Source: Straminergon stramineum
Lineage: Eukaryota > Streptophyta > Bryopsida > Hypnales > Calliergonaceae
Direction: 5' to 3'
Assembly (NCBI GenBank): GCA_963920665.1
Contig: OY987272.1
Span: 13,769,001 to 13,833,000, forward strand
DNA: 64,000 bases
In this document: positions 22,701-35,175 of the stretch, one piece after another
How positions within the stretch are numbered: the stretch's first letter is position 1
Layout: each line of letters starts with the position of its first letter
Translations under genes and position numbers: made by a program
The notes under the pieces: generated by a model
What the model was told of the DNA's origin: nothing
The model's database searches: none
The model's input: the letters and a program-made list of their open reading frames with translations, nothing else

Positions 22701-25700
22701 TCTCCTTACTACAACCAGCCCCCGAGACTTTCAACCTCTTCGACGATGTGCTTTTGCTCTCCGAGGGTCAGGTGGTCTACCACGGGCCCATTGCGAACGT
22801 GGTGGAGTTTTTCGAACAGTGCGGGTTCAAGAGTCCCGAGCGCAAGGGCATTGCCGACTTCTTACAAGAGGTGACGTCCCGGAAGGATCAAGAGCAGTAT
22901 TGGATGGACAAGCGCAAACCCTACAGGTCAGTGGTTCTTCTTAGGGCTTCGATAAAAAAATTATTCTACAGGAAATTCAAGCAGGGGAATATGGTTGTTC
23001 CGCCTTAAATTATATAAATTTGTCGGAAATCGCCAGAATCTGTGTTGTAGCTACCTACAAAATAGAGAATAATGCAAAATTTGCTAGAATTGGTTGCCTC
23101 AACCACTTCTTGGAGCCTCTTCTGGTGTAAACAAGAAATGAAATGAAATGAAAACCCTGGTGCAGGTTTGTGCCGGTGAAGCGATTTGTGGAGGAGTTTC
23201 AACGGTTCCATGTGGGCACCAAGCTGAAAGATGACCTGGCTGATCCGTATCCCAAGGAGAAGTCTCACCCGGCAGCGCTTGCAAGACAGAAGTACACCAT
23301 CTCGAAGCTCGCGCTTTTCAAGGCGACGTTTAACCGGGAGATTGTTCTCATGAAGCGAAATTCCATTGTTTTCTTCGTGAAGGCTTTTCAGGTACCACCT
23401 TGCTGAGCCAGTTGTATAACGTAACCTTGTTGCGCATGAAAACCAATCCACGACACCTTGCTGAGCTCATCTTGAACGAGTGGGAGCTCCTCAAGTAATT
23501 GAGAGAGAGTATATCAAAGCTTCACATGCGAGAGTATGTCTAGTCTTCACATGCGAGAGTATGCCCAAGTTTCAATTTTACTGGATTTTCTCTGGATTTA
23601 ACTCTTGAAAGGTGTCTTGCCACTGCTACTCAAGAATGTTACGAACTACACGAGCAGCTGAAGGCACTTGCAACCCCTAGAAAGTGCTGTATAATAGTGA
23701 TCCACTCGTAGAAAATCCTCGCAAAGGTATTCTAAAATCTAGTCGCATTAAACCTTGCGAAATGTTATACCATCTGAGGCAGTTTCTAGCTTAAAATACG
23801 TCAAGTGTAACGCAACAAGATTCTCAAGAATTTCGTCTGGTATTTCTCCTCTACTAGAGATGATTTCTTTTCTGACATTAGTCTCTGTGGGACTCTGTTG
23901 CAGATCACGGTGACAGCCTTCATTTCGATGACAGTCTTCTTCCGCACACGGCTTAACTCGAACTCAGTAGTTGCCGGGCAACTCTATCTGAACGCCCTCT
24001 TCTACGCAGTGGTCGTTTTCATGTTCACAGGATTCGGAGAGCTGGCGTCCACAATCCAGCGATTGCCCGTCCTCGTCCGGCAGCGTGACATGTTGTTTGC
24101 ACCAGCGTGGGCGTACTCAGTGTCCGCCATGGTGCTGTCCATTCCAGTGTCACTCCTGGAGTGCACGATCTTCACTGGCATGACGTACTATGTGACAGGC
24201 TATGCACCCGAAGCCAGTCGATTCTTCAAGCAGTTGTTGCTGTTGTTCTTGATCCAACAGCAGGCCGGGGGGATGTTCCGGTTCATTGGAGGGTTGTGCA
24301 GGACTATTACCTTGGGCTATACTCTTGGATGGATTGTGTTGTTGCTGCTGTTTATGCTTGGAGGGTTTATTATGCCGCGCCCTACCTTGCCTGTGTGGTG
24401 GCGATGGGGGTATTGGATTAGCAACCTGAGCTACTCGGTGAATGCCATTGCGGCTAACGAGTTCACGGCTCCACGATGGAATAAGGTATGCATTTACAAC
24501 AATTTCGTAGACGAAATTTTATTGATTCTCTGAAAGAAATTGTGCAGATAGTGTGAGAGCCACTTTTTAATTGCACAGCTCGTAGCAACATGATTAAAAT
24601 TTGAATAGAGGTTTAGGATATCTGGTTATCTCAGGCTTATTACTGTGAGATCTGCAAGCTAACGTGACCCTGACTTGAAATTGTTTCCTAGATTCTGAAA
24701 AAGTGGGTTGTTTGTGCCGAGAATGTTATGTTTGCAGCCAGATCCTGCACAACCTGGCCAACGTATTGGTGTTTCTATTCTGAAAGCGTTTGGGCAGCAT
24801 GTAAATGGCTACTGGTACTGGCTTGGCATTGGCGCTCTGCTTGGGTTTTATATCTTATTCAACATCGGGTTTACTCTAAGTCTTGGATACATGCCAGGTA
24901 AGAAAGACCTTTGCTTGAACCACATACACGAATCTACTTAACCCCTAAAGGACTATGAGGCTCAAATCATAACTTTTGTAGCTGTTTTGAGTAGGTCATA
25001 CGGGGAATTCCTTTTGTTCAATTTTATTCATTTTTTGACCTGTGCATTCTTCACTGATATAAATTGAACCCATTTTAATTCCCCACAATATTATCGATCG
25101 ACTTGTCATTTTCAAACCTCGAATCCCTGATTAAGTATTCTATATTAGACTTTCCATGATAGCTCTAATTAGGGTGATTATGAGACCCTTCATGACCATT
25201 TTACGTCCTTGTGGTCATATCATCTAAAATGGCGTGTTTCAGAGCACTGAGATTGTGGCATTCAATTGCAAGAAGCTTGAAGAAGCTGGTACTGGTAGAG
25301 GTCCAGGTCGTTAACTGCCAATTGCTTGAAATTTCTTTCTTTAACGAATGTGTCGATCGTTTCTGCAGCGGTGGGAAAGCCGCAAGCAATTATGTCCGAG
25401 CAAGAGCTGGCCGAGAAGGAAGCCAACAGAATGGGTGTGACTGACGACCAGTCCGGTCGCAAGTCTCACAGCCGGTCACGCAAGTCCATGCAGGCCAGGT
25501 CGCTAGCAGAGATCATGAACGAAAGAAAATCTGGCAGAGAGAATGCCACGAGCCAGCGAGCATCCGTGGACCAGCGGAACCGCAGCCAACGATCTTCAGT
25601 GGACCAGCGCAGCGAATCTGAATCGGAAACCGAAGATGTGGAGGCAGCTGCTGATGGAGTGGAGCAGCGAGGAATGATTTTGCCTTTCGAGCCACTGTCC

Positions 25701-28700
25701 ATTTCTTTCGATGATGTCAGCTACTACGTCGACATGCCTGCGGTAAGTGTTGTCAAACAAAAGCTTCCTCTCGAGCAACGCTGTTGATAATCAATGAAGC
25801 TATTTGCATCTTTAAAAGCACTTTGGGAAACACTATTGATATTGTATGCAGTCATTAATGCAGGTTTCTATGCTGTTAGTAATTGAGATTATTATAATAG
25901 AAGAAATCAAGTCTTCAGTATATCCTCTACCTTACTCTTTGAGATGAATAAAGCAATAATTTGGTCTGACTTCAATTTGTGCTTCGCTTTCATGTATTTG
26001 ATATTGTAGGAAATGAAGTCAGCTGAAGTAACAGAGACCAGACTCCAGCTACTGAATAATATCACTGGTGCATTTCGACCGGGAGTGCTGACGGCTTTAG
26101 TGGGAGTCAGTGGAGCCGGGTAATAATACCTATGACGCCGTTGCTCTTCGTATTATTTTATTATATTATTATTTTGTTGTGCCCATCTCTTTGTACTTCT
26201 GATCATCCAGAGCAGAGATCACAGGTTATGGACGCCATGGGTGATGAAACCTAGAGAGTCTTTTGAGTTTTCCTTTCACTCATAAAGTTTTCAACTCTAT
26301 TTCAATTACAACCAAAAATGTCTTTCCAACACCCGCAGATTCAATCAGGGTCATCAAATTTCTGGAAAATTTTAGATTGATCCCTACTTATTATTGACAC
26401 CGGATAAGCACTCCCACTTCGACATATTCAAAGGATAACTCTAGTCTCTGCTTACGTTGTGTGTGCTTGAAAATTGTGGTGGCAGTAAGACGACGCTTAT
26501 GGATGTTCTGGCTGGACGCAAGACGGGTGGATATATAGAAGGCGATATTCGAATTTCTGGATATCCAAAGGTTCAAGAGACGTTTGCCCGAATCTCGGGC
26601 TACTGCGAGCAGACTGACATTCATTCCCCTCAAGTGACAGTGCGCGAGTCTCTCATTTATTCTGCGTGGCTTCGTCTTGCATCTTCAATCGATGCAGAGA
26701 GTAAAAAGGTAAGAAAGGAAACAAAGAATTAATCTTGCCGCATTACAATTGGCAGAGTTTACCTGAGAGTTTGCTTTAAATGGCATTACAATCGACAGGG
26801 TTTAGTGTTGCTTAGTTTTCTAGAATACCTTTAGAATACCTTTCTACTAATGAAAATCTTTTGGAGAACTATATTCGATGACCACTAGTTGATCCTCTCT
26901 ATCTTCCCGAAGTTTCTGGAAAATCTAGCCGAGTTAAACCCTGCCAATGGTGTCATTCAAGGCAGTTTGTAGTGTGAACCTTGCCAATTGTAACCCTGCT
27001 AGATTTTCTAGAATACCTAGGGGATGGATTCCCAACTAGTGAAGATGAAAATTCATATAGGAAGACAGCTCATTTGGTTAAGGCTTAAATAGACAAAGAT
27101 TTACTTGTATGCGATTTAGCCTGACATATTTTTACCGATTTTGCAGGCTTTTGTGGAAGAAGTGTTGGAGTTGGTGGAACTGAAGCCCCTGGAGAATGCC
27201 CTTGTAGGTCTGCCAGGCATTACAGGGTTGTCTACGGAGCAGAGGAAACGGTTAACGATTGCAGTGGAGTTGGTTGCCAACCCTTCCATCATTTTCATGG
27301 ATGAGCCCACAAGTGGGCTTGATGCACGAGCCGCTGCCATTGTGATGCGGACTGTTCGGAACACTGTCAATACAGGACGAACTGTGGTGTGCACCATTCA
27401 CCAGCCCAGCATTGACATCTTTGAAGCCTTTGACGAGGTAAGCTTACTGATAGTGAACAACGTACTTCCATCAAAGAATACTTCGCAGATTTGGTCCCTG
27501 CATCCCATCCAGCTCTGAAATAGTTGACCATCTTTTTTATGAAGTCAAGTTTTTTCAGCACTGTACTTTTTGTGGCGGAATATTCCTGTCACAATGTAAA
27601 AGCGAAATTCTCTTGGGGTTGTGCACTACTGGATAATGGGAATGAAGAATCTTGGAAGCCAAGTCTCTAGTCAAATTCCTTCTAATGTATTTGAAAATGT
27701 GTTATATTTTGTAGTCGGGTTTCTGATTGTTGCTATCTTGGTTCAGCTTTGATACTCATAACCCAGTGTTAGTTTCCGAAGGCTTGTATCTTACGTTGTC
27801 TCTTGCTCAACGCAGCTTCTGTTGTTGAAGCGAGGAGGTCAGGTCATCTATGCAGGCGAATTGGGTCGCCAATCCCATAAACTGGTTGAGTATTTTGAGG
27901 TACTCCACTTCATTAACATTATGTACATATCACGTGATTTTAAGAAATTGAACGATGGAATAACGAGATGGAAGGTTAACAAGTAGATTGAAGTCAGTGT
28001 CTGCTATTCTTTAAGTGCACGTGACTTTGAAACTGTGCGTTAAGCATGAATTCGTATCAAGGAGTTTTTGCTCTTCAATGATACAGTATTCAGTTATCTA
28101 CCCCTTTATCTTTAATTGCCATGTTAAAACGATAATGGATGTAATGTTAGAGTTTGTTTGGGTGGAATGGGATAAGAAAGAGAAAATCAGTGCATTTTAA
28201 AAGAATTCGGCATTGTTATGACGCCACGTTCTTGAGTGAAGAACATCAAAGTAAGCTCAAGCCTCTTTAACCACGACTTGCTAAGCTGAGTTTGTCTGTT
28301 CTTGTGAAGGCGGTACCTGGAGTGCAAAAAAACGCAGATGGGTACAACCCTGCAACATGGATGTTGGAGGTGACCAACAATGAAGAAGAGATTCATCTTG
28401 GTGTTGACTTTGCAGACATTTATCTGAAGTCGTCGCTTTACCAGTACGAAACTTCCAACCCTATGTGAATCCACGCAATCATGCTGATTGTAAAGGATGG
28501 CTCTTTATACAGCTACAAAACTGAGTTATGCTCTTGTTTGACTTCCAATATTAACATGGCCAGTGTTTCTTTTTGCACAGACGTAACAAGAACCTTGTGA
28601 ACGAACTGCGTGTACCAGCCCCCGGCCAGAACGATCTGAGTTTTCCTACAAAGTTCCCTCTGAACTTTATTCAGCAGCTAATGTGCATCCTCTGGAAGCA

Positions 28701-31069
28701 AAACTTGACGTATTGGAGGAGCCCGGACTACAATCTTGTTCGAGGATGCTTCACACTCGCCACGGCACTTATTTGTGGAAGCATCTTCTGGGGTGTTGGG
28801 AAAAAATAGTAAGTTCTATACTTATATTTCTCCTTCTTATGACCTTCTCTAAATGACAATCTAGAATATCCTGCACGCTTGCCACCCTTATCATTGCCAT
28901 GACTGTAACACACTTACTTTACATTTAAACTATGTCCCAGTGAAAATATTGAGACCCTACTTTGGTAAGATTAAAGAGGTTTGAGTGTGCAATCATGACA
29001 TTACAGAAGAGTAAAGAGAGTTATCTTTTATTCTCCTACTAAATAACCCTCAGTAGAAAACTCATCCTTGAGGAATTGTAGAAAATCTAGGCTCATTAAA
29101 ATTGCTTTAAATTGCATTAGAATTGCAATGTTGATTCGGTTTGGTTTTTAAGCTCAACTTCTGGGCGTTGGTTTCTACTATTGAACTGACAATGTGATCA
29201 TGTGCTTTCCTTCAATTCCTTTCCTAAGTGATGCTTTACTGAGGTCTTTTGTCTCCCTTCAAAGGTCTTACTGCGGATGACGAGCCTTGTTCTCATGACA
29301 TGAGTGCTTCCATGTGACAGTTCCACATCTTCGGATTTGATTGTCACTATGGGTTCGTTGTATGGTTCGGTCCTCTTCATCTGTTTCAACAACGCGGGCA
29401 CAGTGCAGGCGATGGTTAGCATTGAACGAACCGTCCACTACAGAGAGAAGGCCGCTGGAATGTACTCGTCTATACCGTATGCATTGGCACAGGTAATGCC
29501 TATTCTTTCTCACTTTGGTACCATTTACAGAGAATCCATTTCTTGACCTATTTTTCCTGAGGTAGGAGGTTATAAAACCAATAGAGGTCCTAAAATGGAT
29601 AGATGGAATCATGAGCTATCATCGTAGGTTACAAATATATGCCTAATTTGCATTGCTTGATTTTTCTTTCAACAGAGGTACTGTGCAATGGACATGCATT
29701 TCTGCCCTAGAATGTTCACCGTGGGTTCATCTGGCCGTTTGGTTTTAAAATATCCTACTTTATTCAATTCATGGGTGTCCTTGGCAACATGAAATAAAAA
29801 TCTAACATGAGAAAACGTTGTCCATGAAACAGGTGCTTATTGAGTTTCCATATGTGTTTGTGCAAGCCACCGCGTATGGGCTCATCACATACGCCATGCT
29901 GCAGTTTGAATGGACTGCAGCGAAGTTCTTCTGGTACTTTTACATCTTGTTCATCAGCTTGCTCATCTACACATTCTACGGCATGATGATGGTGGCTCTC
30001 ACTCCCAACTTCATACTGGCCTCTATTGTGAGCGCTTTCTTCTACACGCTCTTCAATCTCTTCACCGGATTCTTGATTCCACGACCGGTAAGCACAACAC
30101 CCCTTGTCAACCCATTTACAGATATTAGATTTATACATAATCTCATTCAAAGTGGCCTTGTTTCAGTAAGAAAATTTGGGTTGAAGTGAATGGGCAAATG
30201 CTGCGAGTAGGTTTTGTTTATCCGTTTTGTAGTGGTTCAATCACGAATATGAAATCTGCTGAACTCTAAAGGATAACTCTATTTAATCAACAAAAGTCTC
30301 AATCAAAAATTCATATGAGGAGTCTTCATAAACTTTCAATTGTTTCGGATTTTCCATGTGGTACTTAAGGTGGTCTACTCCAGAACATTATAGACCAATT
30401 TTGACTAATCATACATTTCATTGTAGCTCCATTATGGCTGGTAGCAACTTCAATTTTCTTTAATAGTTGACTGCGTAACAATGTCATTTAATGTGAGAAA
30501 TTCTTAATCGAAAGTATCAATTGCGGCGTGTGAGAGACTTAATAAACTTTCAATCTGGTGCTAAAAGTGGCCTAGTCCATATCATCGTAGAGCAAGTTTG
30601 ACTAATTATCCTTTTAATTGTCCAGTAACTACACTTGCCTTTAATAGTTGGCCGAGCATTAACGCTTTTATTTAATGTGAGTTTTTGTGCAAAGAATGAA
30701 GATGCAAGAGAATTAAAACAACTTGGATGCCTTTCATTCGTCCTGTTTTGGATCCTTTCAAGATTGTTATGCTCATACCATTGCCTTGTGTTTCAGGACA
30801 TTCCTCCGTGGTGGATCTGGTACTACTGGTTCTGTCCTCTGGCCTGGACCATATATGGACTGGTGGCTTCCCAATTTGGCGATTATAATACTCCATTGAG
30901 GGTCGTTGGCGATACAACCCAAACCACTGTGAAGGCGTATCTTCGTCAACATTTTGGATTCCGGCATGACTTCCTTGCAGCTGTTGGGCCCGTGCTATTT
31001 CTCTGGATGCTGTTTTTTGCCGGTATCTTCATCTTTGCCATCAAGTTCCTCAATTTCCAGCGTCGGTAG
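19794..31069 (+). CDS. Full-size ABCG (PDR) transporter, ABCG36/PEN3-like
   Basis: Nineteen exons with GT-AG introns: 19794-20414, 20682-20973, 21446-21522, 21638-21691, 21969-22059, 22569-22926, 23166-23391, 23904-24485, 24738-24897, 25369-25742, 26010-26119, 26486-26708, 27147-27437, 27816-27899, 28310-28443, 28581-28808, 29321-29492, 29833-30087, 30797-31069. They join in frame to 1,534 aa with no stop. Order NBD1-TMD1-NBD2-TMD2 is that of plant pleiotropic-drug-resistance exporters of the plasma membrane. NBD1: Walker [10 protein letters not shown] (229-237), SGGQ (369-372), Walker B LFMDE (389-393). NBD2: Walker A GVSGAGKTT, split by intron 11, LSTEQ (1084-1088), IIFMDE (1104-1109), H-loop His1131. 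As usual in this family the NBD1 H-loop His is absent (LLQPAPE) and the NBD2 signature is degenerate. Wording such as TGEMIVGP, DQEQYW and VIYAGELG resembles the ABCG36 group. The Ser/Arg-rich N-terminus and the linker at 821-945 (RSxSVDQR repeats) are long and could be phosphorylated. The substrate cannot be read from sequence. Confidence 0.95.
20445..20703 (+). repeat. Tandem duplication of the intron 1 / exon 2 junction
   Basis: Within intron 1, 20445-20561 repeats the sequence at about 20594-20703. Both have TAAGATTGTAC near the start, 'AATCAGTTGTG...GAGTTGTGCGACC', then GGTG(CT)GACGA(T)TTTGGACAATGT, the first codons of exon 2. The upstream copy has CCTGGCGG where the active copy has CCAGGTG, so its AG acceptor is gone. 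Confidence 0.8.
22099..22141. repeat. (GTC)n-type microsatellite in ABCG intron 5
   Basis: About 43 bases of GTCGTCGTT-type triplets just 40 bases after the exon 5 donor. Confidence 0.9.
23710..23795 (+). repeat. Intron-borne repeat module in introns 7, 12 and 16 of ABCG
   Basis: A module reading roughly GAAAATCT-AG...GYATTAAA-CCTTGC...ATACCATC...GGCAGTTT occurs here, at about 26915-27050 (intron 12) and in shortened form at about 29079-29130 (intron 16). It indicates that the introns share copies of one old insertion or duplicated intron sequence. Confidence 0.45.
24938..25230 (+). mobile_element. TTAA element end inside ABCG intron 9
   Basis: Left end TTAA-CCCCTAAAGGACTATGAGG at 24938, sharing its first 21 bases with the copy at 37124. 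The right end is not clear (possibly ACGTCCTTGTGG near 25204-25215), so the copy is truncated or decayed. It lies between intact splice sites. Confidence 0.55.
30278..30690 (+). repeat. Tandem duplication in ABCG intron 18
   Basis: Two diverged units of about 200 bp. Shared anchors are 'CATAAACTTTCAAT / AATAAACTTTCAAT', 'GTGGTCTA / GTGGCCTA', 'TTTGACTAATYAT', 'CTTTAATAGTTG' and 'TTTAATGTGAG'. Confidence 0.65.
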
Positions 31070-31944
31070 AATGTTCCATTGGAATATGCCCGGCTTGTAT
31101 GATATCACTTAAACCTCTGTGAGAGTTTACTGTGGCTGAAAGACCAATGTGAATTGGGGAGGACGCAATTATCTAGACTTTGTGGACCTATTGGAATCCG
31201 TTAGGAGGTAAACCCTATACAAACGTCTGTACAGATTAGAGATTATGATGAAGTTTGCCATGATACCATATAATCCTAGGGAGAGATAGGTTCAAGGTTT
31301 CATCTCTATATGAGAGCTTCAAGTCTATGACCTGCATAGATGATACTTTTTGAGGTCATTCGTAGCAGTGTACTAAGGATGCCTTTGCTAATTTTGATAA
31401 TTGAGACATGAGTGTTTCGGTTTTCTATCTATCGTGGAGCTTTGTAAGTGATGCTGAATTTTGTTGGTTAATGACTAGCCTCGTTGACAAGAGAGGTTCT
31501 ACCTGTAAGCACGTCACTACATATCGTATTGAATTTTTATGTCCAATCTTTGGTTTGGTTTGGGTTCTTGACTGCAGACTAGGTAATATATATTAGAGTT
31601 GCAAGATTATTTGGACATGGACTCAATCATATTATTGGATAGATGAACATTTGGCACATCTGGTATAGCAATCTTAAGTTGTTTCAATGCTGGATTCGTT
31701 CAAATCGACTTCAGATTTGTGTCGGGTCTGCTTGCATTGTGGTTCTGTGAGAGGGAAGTACTTTGAATCTGGTTCATGACCGGACAATGTTGTTTTGTAA
31801 ACTTTTCAAACAATACTGTTCCGAAAGCCTGACGATATATCGAGCTTCGATCACGAGCTTTATGTGTCGATCGTGCAGAACTGCAGATTGATTGACAGTT
31901 CCCAAGCAGACGTAAGGTAGACAAACCCATTCCCACCCCTTGAC
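31070..31944. other. 3' UTR and downstream flank of ABCG gene
   Basis: No clean AATAAA was identified close to the stop. No gene recognised. Confidence 0.4.
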
Positions 31945-32103
31945 CCAATGCCATCCAAATATAGGGCTCTCATTGATTCGATGACGAGAATTTATGACAC
32001 TAGTACATGCCTTAACTTCACATTAACTTCACATAAGACATGTATTACAGTTTTACATTCTCACTCTAGAATCAATGAGCACCCTATATTTGGGTGGTAT
32101 TGG
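31945..32103. mobile_element. 159-bp MITE with about 45-bp terminal inverted repeats
   Basis: Ends CCAATGCCATCCAAATATAG and the inverted equivalent CTATATTTGGGTGGTATTGG. Inner matches continue through 'CTCATTGATTC' / 'GAATCAATGAG'. No clear target duplication. Confidence 0.7.
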
Positions 32104-32399
32104 ATAAAGCTACCTTAAACAATGCTTCTTGAGCTGGTCAAAAAAATAGCCTTTTCGAGGAAAAAAACAAACTACCCCTATAATTATTAGTATGAAAAAG
32201 CCTATAAATCTACAAAAACATTTCGCTAGAGCTTGATGAAATTTGGTGACATGTTCACCTGGGTTCCCCTTGTAGTATTGCCAACAAAAATCTACACCTT
32301 CCACAACTTTTTTGCCTCAATGCAAAGATATAGTAGAACCATCTATTCCCAATCAAGCCCCGATGACCAATCTTTAGGTACTCGGAAATTCAATAGAGC

Positions 32400-32683
32400 A
32401 TTAGGAAAATTTTGAGCTCTAAACAAGGCTGCCAGTATTAGATTTTCAGCACCCCCATGGTGCAAGTACAAAAAAATTATTATTATTATTATTTTTAAAA
32501 TATTTAAAAAATAAAAAAATATTTGAAAAATAAAAAAATATTTGAAAAACAGTCAATCTGATGTGGTGCTGATGTGGCACTAGTAGTACCACATCAGATT
32601 CCAATTTCTTTTTTTAATTTCCATAATTGCACCACGGGGGTGCAAAATTCACAACCTTGTTTAGAACTCAAAATTTTTCTAAT
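32400..32683. mobile_element. 284-bp foldback element with about 55-bp inverted repeats
   Basis: ATTAGGAAAATTTTGAG at the left and its inverse at the right. Pairing continues through CTAAACAAGGCTG and the GCACCCCC-TGGTGCA motif. The interior has a TTA triplet run (about 32477-32494), short A/T-rich tandem units, and an inner hairpin with AATCTGATGTGGT arms. Confidence 0.75.
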
Positions 32684-34760
32684 AGACTATGATTGATTTC
32701 AAACCATCAGTTCTTGGTTTTTGACCATCTTCTAACCATCAATGTCTTGACACATGTGCTTGGTTTTATGAGCTATAGTAATCTTTGAATGAGCAGTTAT
32801 GAAAGATTTTATGTATTGGGTATGGGTCCATATCAACTTTTGACTTCTAGAACTTATAATAATTTCAATTCAAGGCATAACATTACCAAAAAATTTGCAA
32901 CCTCCATAATTTCTATTTTTCTACAAGGTAGAAAATTTACATTGCCTTCTACTACTCTAGATCATGCACAAAATGCTTAAGTAGTTGGTAATGGATGGTT
33001 CTACCACACAACCATTGAACAACTGTCAAAGTTATGGTTAGGTGAAAACACCCAAAATCATCCATGTCCCCCCCCCCCTTCAAAAGTGCAATTAAACCGT
33101 CCCTATACTTAAATGCTATTGGTGGGCTCCTAATTTTCTATACTTCAATTTTATGACCAAGCTATGTGATGGTCTAAATGGCCTAGGGAGTGTCCACTTT
33201 GAAAATTTATAATAATTACATGTCTTATCCAATTTTATTTTTTTTTAAATTCATGATTTCCAATTGCTAATACTATTAAAAATGTGCCTCCAACTATGTT
33301 GGATTGCTTATTTTGACATTATTGGGTGTTTTACCTTATATTGATCTAAAGTAAGTCGTTGTTATTTTAATCAATTCCAATGATTTTATAGTGCCTTCCA
33401 TTGTACCAAGTGTTGATCAAAAAGTAGTTGAGGTTCTTGCCTTGTCTAGTGGCAAATCTAATAGTCTAGTGGAGGCACCCATAATCTATCACTTAAGCAA
33501 TTTAGGATATAATCTAAAGTAGCACAAGGCAAAGGAAATATTTTCCTAAGTGCAAAGATAGAAATTACAAGAGTTGCAAAAAAATTGTTAATTTTATTGC
33601 TTGAATCAAAATCACCATGAATCAATTTAGAAGCCAAAAGTTGGTTTGGACCCATATACAACGGCTAGAGTCTTCCAATTCCCATCTTTCAAGAACTCTT
33701 TGCCACTCACTACTTCCTATTTTCTTGCTTACTACTATGGGAGATGTGTCATGACCTTATTAGTTCCAACTTTGGAAAGGAGAAAAAAATGCATTCCAAG
33801 CTTCAATTGGAAATCTATTCCAACCTTAGTTGGTTATGGGAGCCTATTGGGAATAGGTGCCTTCACTTTACTAATGAAACAAAGTTTGTTAGTTTGTTAG
33901 TGGTTGGAAAGGCAAGAGGTGATTTCTCGAAACACTTGCACTATTTTATATCACATGTATCTAGTTGATATGTTTTCTAGCCATAACTTTTGTGTTTTGG
34001 CTTGAAATGACTCAAAATTCACTCAAGTAAGGTACTCATGACTATTATGTGCCATCCCTAATTTTTTAGAATTAAAAAAAATCATCGTCCAATAATAGCA
34101 CCCAATTTTATGTCACACTTGCCAACTTTAGGTTTTTCAGAACAAATTATGACCCAAAGAAAAAAATTTAGAGCTGAAATTTGGAGGGAATGGTCTTGTA
34201 GTAGACTTCTAGCTATTGTTCAAAGGATTTAAAAAAAAAAGTTAATTACATGTCGGGTAGAAGTCCACAAAGTGAGCCTCTTTCTACTTGCCTTTTGAAA
34301 CATGTGAAAAATTATTTTGGTGGGGTTTATGGTAAATGACCATCTCCACAAAGTTGCTACAAACTGCCAATTTTTATTTTCTTTATTTAAATTAATTTTC
34401 TATTTTTTACTAATTAAAACATCAAATTATGTATTTTCTTGAATTTTTTTTCTAGTTCTCCTACTTAGAAATTTTTTTCTATGATTTTTCTTTAGTGGTT
34501 ACCTTCATCACCTTATTGGTGTATACCTCCGCCATTTTTTTTTTTAAATTGTAGATTTTTTTTCTAATTTTAAAGTACTCCAGGAAAAAAAAGCATGAGT
34601 ATTAATAGTAAAATGCTACAAAATCAGCGGGTGTTTTCTGCAATCACCCATCCAAGGGTAAGCTTTTCATTTCAATCCGCGAATAGTGATGACAACTTCT
34701 TGCTAATTGATAAGCCTCTTGAGAGAAAAAAATGAAACAAGTTTTAGTTACTAGACTAAG
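32684..34760. other. AT-rich intergenic with an 11-C tract
   Basis: Run of 11 C at 33068-33078. No gene or clear element seen; only chance ORFs. Confidence 0.45.
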
Positions 34761-34904
34761 TCACAGGAAACTCATATTGGGTTCCTGGTGTTAAATTTCC
34801 CGGTGAGTCTCACTTTTCCCGGTGTTCACATTGTATCACTTACCGGGAAAAGTGAGACTCACCGGGAAATTTAACACCAGGAACCCAATATGAGTTTCCT
34901 GTGA
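34761..34904. mobile_element. Perfect 63-bp inverted repeat with 18-bp loop
   Basis: Arms 34761-34823 and 34842-34904 are exact reverse complements over 63 bases. The outermost bases read CACAGGAAAC...GTTTCCTGTG, with AGT on the right and the same trinucleotide (AAGT) on the left, so a 3-bp duplication with CACAG termini (CACTA-like) is possible. Each arm contains two TTTCCCGGTG blocks. The perfection implies a recent origin or active correction. Confidence 0.85.
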
Positions 34905-35175
34905 GTTACAATAGTAGGAAGTTTCATGATACTTGGGCTGCTCGTTTGCCGAAGTAGCTTGGGCAGAGTTACGTCGAGGTAGTGCTCAATGGTCTTCACG
35001 AATCACTCAGTGAAATGTTTCGTCTGTTCTACCATTACTGATAAACCTAAAATCATGGGTCCCAAGTGAGACACTTTGTTGGAGGAACAAAAGAAGGCCA
35101 CTGGCATTTTGCAAGAAATGAATTGCAAACACCTGAGGTATGATCGAATGCATGCAGCTACGAGTGTCTGTCTGT
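34905..35175. other. Short intergenic segment
   Basis: Moderate GC. No gene recognised. Confidence 0.4.

Noticed and set aside
29276..29333. Acceptor at 29265 (CTTCAAAG) for exon 17 of the ABCG gene
   Set aside because: Joining there after exon 16 makes TAG at the junction; the AG at 29319-29320 restores a Tyr codon and the family sequence.
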